Of a stretch of 64,000 nt of DNA, positions 60,763 to 64,000 are shown piece after piece. The translations under genes were made by a program, and so were the position numbers. The stretch covers positions 62,001-126,000 of the forward strand of contig NZ_WIXN01000001.1 of NCBI RefSeq assembly GCF_010994035.1, written 5' to 3'. Under the pieces are notes generated by a model, which made no database searches, was not told the origin of the DNA, and was given only the letters and a program-made list of their open reading frames with translations. This DNA comes from Virgibacillus aidingensis (lineage in GTDB: Bacteria; Bacillota; Bacilli; Bacillales; Amphibacillaceae). Positions within the stretch are counted from its first letter, which is position 1. Each line of letters begins with the position of its first letter.

Positions 60763-61557
60763 ATGTCAACTGCCTATCCTGAAATCAATGAGGTAATCAA
60801 ATATATACAAGACCATATAGATGAGCCTCTTTCTCTTGACAGGCTGGCACGTTATGCTGCTTATAGCCCGTATCATTTCACCCGGATATTTAAAGAGAGG
60901 GTAGGAGTGCCGCCTCATTATTACATTTCATCTGTCCGTCTGCAAAAAGCAAAGAATCTGCTTTTAACTACAGAATTAAGTGTGCGTGACATTGGTCTGG
61001 AGGCAGGACAGCAAAGCCTGGGCACGTTCACAACCCGTTTTACAGAGAGAGTAGGTGTGAGTCCTGCACAATTTCGGCATTCCAGACAGCAGGTAGGGAA
61101 TCATTTGGATTCTCTGCAAAAACTGATGGACTGGAAAAATAATTCTCCCCCGGGATATACAGGTAATTTAATTCAGGGAACCATTCACGCAGAAAAACCT
61201 TTTCAGGGTGTTATTTTAGTTGGTTTATTTACTAAACCAATTCCCGAGGGATTTCCCCCTTATGGCACATTATTATCTTCTTTAGGAGATTTTTGTTTTC
61301 AAAATGTCAAGCCAGGTGTCTATTACCTTATGGCTACAGCCATATCCTGGGAAATGACTGCTACGGACATATTGCTTCCACACACTACCTTGCGTGCCAA
61401 ATCCGGTAAAGCTGTCATTGTAAAGCCGAATGCCCACACACCTCACCAACAGCTTACACTTCATGAACCGCGTCTTGATGATCCGCCTATTTTAATCTCT
61501 TTACCGCTTTTAATGAAAAACTTTCTCATCCGGATTTCCCAACATAGCAATCTATAA
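60763..61557 (+). CDS. AraC-family transcriptional regulator
   Basis: A 264-residue regulator. The N-terminal 110 residues hold the double helix-turn-helix (LDRLARYAAYSPYHFTRIFKE, then VRDIGLEAGQQSLGTFTTRF) with the AraC signature GVSPAQFR. The C-terminal 140 residues form a sensor-like domain with several glycines and prolines, reminiscent of the GyrI-like effector domains of this class but not clearly named. The start is ATG 60763 with GGAGG 8 nt upstream. No target is evident; it has no divergent partner. Confidence 0.88.
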   Translation: MSTAYPEINEVIKYIQDHIDEPLSLDRLARYAAYSPYHFTRIFKERVGVPPHYYISSVRLQKAKNLLLTTELSVRDIGLEAGQQSLGTFTTRFTERVGVSPAQFRHSRQQVGNHLDSLQKLMDWKNNSPPGYTGNLIQGTIHAEKPFQGVILVGLFTKPIPEGFPPYGTLLSSLGDFCFQNVKPGVYYLMATAISWEMTATDILLPHTTLRAKSGKAVIVKPNAHTPHQQLTLHEPRLDDPPILISLPLLMKNFLIRISQHSNL

Positions 61558-61801
61558 GAAATATCTGTTTTAGGTGCATGCTAGAATATGCATGTGAAAA
61601 TTTACATGAAGGGAGAAGTGTTTTGAAACAAGTTGGCGAAATTTTTTGCAGAATGCTTCGCGTGAGGCTCATGGAACCACAGGACAGGGCATCGAATAGC
61701 GTATTTCAGGTGATAAAAGCTATCCATGATTTTTAAAGATGACACCCAAAAAAAGTGGCTTTCTGCAGTATATACCCAAATAAAAATATGGAGGAAACGG
61801 A

Positions 61802-62173
61802 ATGACAATAACTAAAAATCAGGAATTTTTTCAAAAAGTAAATGAATCTTTTGCCAATGGAGATGTAGATTTCTTAATGGATCATGTAACGGAAGATATC
61901 CATTGGGAAATGGTAGGGGAGATAAAGGTTCAGGGAAAGCAAAAAGTTAGCGAGATGTTTGAACCTATGCGTGGTGAAAAAATTGAAAATTATGTAACGC
62001 ACAATATTATTACACATGGAAATACTGCCGTTATTCACGGGAGTATGAATATGCCAAAAGAAGACGGCAGCATGGCAACATATGCTTTTTGTGATCTTTA
62101 CAAACTTGATAAATTTAAAAACGGAAAGATCAAGGAAGTAAAAGCGTTTCTTATTGAAGTGAATGAAGCATAG
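61802..62173 (+). CDS. NTF2-like (SnoaL-type) protein
   Basis: A 123-residue protein with the cone-shaped NTF2 fold pattern: FFQKVNESFANGDVDFLMDH, VTEDIHWEMVGEI, a middle VTHNIITHGNTAVIHGS strand and a final KIKEVKAFLIEV. This fits small ketosteroid-isomerase/SnoaL-like or stress proteins. GGAGGAAACGG precedes the ATG at 61802. The function is undefined. Confidence 0.82.
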   Translation: MTITKNQEFFQKVNESFANGDVDFLMDHVTEDIHWEMVGEIKVQGKQKVSEMFEPMRGEKIENYVTHNIITHGNTAVIHGSMNMPKEDGSMATYAFCDLYKLDKFKNGKIKEVKAFLIEVNEA

Positions 62174-62461
62174 GAGAATGTATGGGGAAAGATAATTTAG
62201 ATTCCCTGTTTCAATGGGTTTAGTGCAGGATTACGAGAGATCGTCCCGACAATCCAATGGATGACAGGAGAATGCAGCTTCATGAAAGGGGAATGTCAGA
62301 TTTATGTCCGGCAGAAACAGTACGGTTTAACCGGTGGAAAAGAATAAAAAAGCATTATCCCAGCAAATCTGTAACATCACAGAAGCGTGGAAATGGAATC
62401 CGGCCTTATGGAAAGCGGGGTTGGTTCTGTAAGCAGAACTATCCCCATGCCCCCATAATAT
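62174..62461 (+). other. Spacer, no gene seen
   Basis: 288 bp. A 72-codon plus-strand frame at 62257-62475 has no ribosome site or family features and runs into the GntR gene end. Confidence 0.4.
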
Positions 62462-63124
62462 TCATCCTTTATTAACAGACCTGAACTCCTCAATCGCTCT
62501 TACCCAGTTTTCCTTCATTATGGTGGAAACTTTCTCGCCGTTCCCTTCCCGCATATTTTTAATAATCATTTCATGTTCTTCAATGGATTGCTCTGTAAGA
62601 ACGATAGAATTATGGAAAAACTGTCTGCGGACATGGGCCTGCAGGTCATTTATAATATCGTATATATACTTATTGCCCGCTGCATCGACAATGATCTGGT
62701 GGAATTCTTCATCTATTTTTAATGCAGCATAATAGTTTTCCGAATGGATGGCATCTTTAAATCGCTCGTTTATGCTTTCCAATTTCTCAAGAATGTCTTT
62801 ATCTACGTTAGGGACAGCCAATTCAGCAGCTAATGCCTGTAGTACTGCCAACGGCGGTAGAAGGTCATTAATCGACTCTTTTTCCACCTCTGTCACTTGG
62901 GTTGCTTTTCCGGGATACATTTTTACAAATCCCTGAACTTCAAGCAGCTGTAGGGATTCCCGCACCGGAGTCCTGCTGATGCCTAAAGCTTTAGCGATTT
63001 CATTGTCATTCAGCTTTTCGCCGGGCAAAAGGGTGCCGTCTATGATCCACTGCTGCAATTGATTGAATGCGCTTTCTTTTGCGGATTGGCGAACAGGCTT
63101 AGAATGATCACTTGGAATAGGCAT
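62462..63124 (-). CDS. GntR-family regulator with FCD domain (FadR subfamily)
   Basis: A 220-residue regulator. The winged helix is LQQWIIDGTLLPGEKLNDNE with IAKALGISRTPVRESLQLLE; the C-terminal all-helical FCD domain carries the metal/ligand histidine pattern (DEEFHQIIV, EHEMIIKNM). FCD-type GntR proteins sense organic or amino acids. The start is ATG 63124, with AAGGAGAAA upstream; a longer upstream frame of hydrophobic residues is not part of it. No clear target is nearby. Confidence 0.9.
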   Translation of the reverse strand: MPIPSDHSKPVRQSAKESAFNQLQQWIIDGTLLPGEKLNDNEIAKALGISRTPVRESLQLLEVQGFVKMYPGKATQVTEVEKESINDLLPPLAVLQALAAELAVPNVDKDILEKLESINERFKDAIHSENYYAALKIDEEFHQIIVDAAGNKYIYDIINDLQAHVRRQFFHNSIVLTEQSIEEHEMIIKNMREGNGEKVSTIMKENWVRAIEEFRSVNKG

Positions 63125-63250
63125 TGTGGGTTTCTCCTTCCTCAATATGTATGATTCTTTCATTAGTATACTATAAAACAGGGAACAAGGAAATACGAGA
63201 AAAGCAAATTGTTGGGTTTTGACAAACAATTTTACAAAGAAAAGGATATA

Positions 63251-63283
63251 AAAAAGGAATCGGTATAATACCAATTCCTTTTT
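63251..63283 (-). terminator. Terminator of the catalase gene
   Basis: AAAAAGGAAT-C-GGTA / TACC-A-ATTCCTTTTT, bidirectional; it ends the catalase transcript and separates it from the gntR promoter. Confidence 0.8.
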
Positions 63284-63344
63284 CAGCCTGGGCAAAGTGA
63301 TTGAGGTGATTCAAACCTGCAGGTCAAGAACTTCGGGATTCGTT

Positions 63345-64000
63345 TTAATAAGGTTCGGAATCATGTCCTTTTTCTATAGCTTCATCAGATGCCTTTTCTG
63401 CATCTTTGGCACCAAGCGGATTCATGCTTGATCCGTCTTTAGCTGCGTTTTTTAGTCCCTCGCGCAGACGGCGGCCGTATTCTTCATCTGCTTCTTCCGC
63501 CAGAGCAATCATTTTATCCTGTATGCGCTGATCACATTGGGACAGATCTCCAACAAGATTGGAGATAAGCTCATCCTTTTCCCAGTCTTCAAACCACCGA
63601 TAGGTCTCACCGGCCTGTTTTGTGTTGTCATTTCTGTCAATGGATTCCCGAACAAGGTTTCCTTCTACATATGGTGTATGTTCTTTTCCGGTCTGATCTG
63701 CTTCTTTAAGCCCTCCAAGAATAGACGGTTCATAGTTGATATGCAAGCTTTGCCCGGGAGCTTTATCATTTTCGTACCTCATTGGCCCGCCTTCCTGGTT
63801 TGTTGCTACGCGTTTTTTAGGGGCATTAATTGGTAATTGTAAATAATTTGGACCTACCCGATAACGTTGCGTGTCTGAATATGAAAATGTCCGTCCCTGC
63901 AGCATTTTGTCATCGGAAAAGTCAAGACCGTCCACAAGCACTCCAGTTCCAAAAGCAGATTGCTCTACTTCGTTATGATAGTTTTCCGGATTTTTATTTA
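63345..64000 (-). CDS. Monofunctional heme catalase, C-terminal part (5' end outside window)
   Basis: The minus-strand frame is open to the window edge and encodes [20 protein letters not shown], then the proximal heme motif [14 protein letters not shown] with the axial tyrosine, NYLQLPIN and a long C-terminal extension with [13 protein letters not shown]. This is a clade-type KatA/KatE small-subunit catalase converting hydrogen peroxide to water and oxygen. About 218 residues are visible of an expected roughly 480-550. The distal His/Asn lie outside the window. It ends in its own terminator. Confidence 0.93.
   Translation of the reverse strand, partial: NKNPENYHNEVEQSAFGTGVLVDGLDFSDDKMLQGRTFSYSDTQRYRVGPNYLQLPINAPKKRVATNQEGGPMRYENDKAPGQSLHINYEPSILGGLKEADQTGKEHTPYVEGNLVRESIDRNDNTKQAGETYRWFEDWEKDELISNLVGDLSQCDQRIQDKMIALAEEADEEYGRRLREGLKNAAKDGSSMNPLGAKDAEKASDEAIEKGHDSEPY

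Noticed and set aside
62257-62475. 72-codon plus-strand ORF
   Set aside because: Lacks a ribosome site and overlaps the end of the gntR gene.
1-64000. Prophage, complete insertion sequence, rRNA or tRNA genes
   Set aside because: No transposase, integrase, phage structural gene or recognisable tRNA cloverleaf was seen on either strand.

Overview
The window looks like chromosomal DNA from a low-GC, Gram-positive Bacillaceae bacterium, close in style to Virgibacillus, Oceanobacillus or Lentibacillus. The signs are AT-rich codon use, strong GGAGG-type ribosome binding sites, frequent TTG and GTG starts, Bacillus-type T-rich terminators, TPP and purine riboswitches, and Bacillus families (YkoFEDC, CydABDC, HelD, EcsC, YqfW). 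I see no rRNA, tRNA, CRISPR array, prophage or complete insertion sequence. The window cuts a DUF2243 gene on the left and a catalase gene on the right.

1-8.5 kb: a DUF2243/CtaG membrane pair, then a NarL-type two-component system and, further on, a three-gene ABC-2 exporter resembling the linearmycin-resistance (Lnr/Yfi) set. An M23 peptidase/bactofilin pair lies between them, followed by a decayed copy of the response-regulator 3' end. 8.5-12 kb: a gene graveyard (ArsR-like, methyltransferase and GNAT remnants) around an intact DUF418 gene, bounded by two near-identical 19-nt direct repeats. 12-19.5 kb: purine and thiamine transport. It holds an NCS2 permease, the TPP-riboswitch-controlled ykoFEDC ECF transporter and a guanine-class purine-riboswitch operon (permease plus phosphoribosyltransferase). 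19.5-25 kb: MATE exporter with a coupled small Cys-rich ORF, uracil-DNA glycosylase, an RHH/PIN toxin-antitoxin pair with a palindromic operator, a cold-shock protein and an LLM flavin oxidoreductase.

25-38 kb: a hairpin-rich element, a guanylate-kinase-like gene with an ABC exporter, the HelD RNA-polymerase recycling helicase, and the complete cytochrome bd operon cydABDC behind a 48-bp tandem duplication. 38-44.5 kb: a tightly overlapping ribA-ribD-HAD phosphatase operon without a visible FMN riboswitch, then an ABC-F protein preceded by a 38-codon leader peptide and an intrinsic terminator, which is the layout of an antibiotic-sensing attenuator. 44.5-56 kb: a TetR-controlled ABC exporter, a lipoprotein serpin, an acyltransferase, a frameshifted Uma2 gene, a BCCT osmolyte transporter carrying a C-terminal RCK_C-like domain, a BmrA-like multidrug exporter, DedA and EcsC. 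56.9-57.5 kb: eleven 52-bp tandem repeats. 57.7-64 kb: aminotransferase, BrnQ, AraC and GntR regulators, an NTF2-like protein and catalase.

The main themes are drug and envelope-stress export, nucleotide and vitamin salvage, and adaptation to salt and oxygen. The observations most worth follow-up are the BCCT-RCK_C fusion, the ABC-F leader, the ribA-ribD-HAD operon and the 52-bp array.
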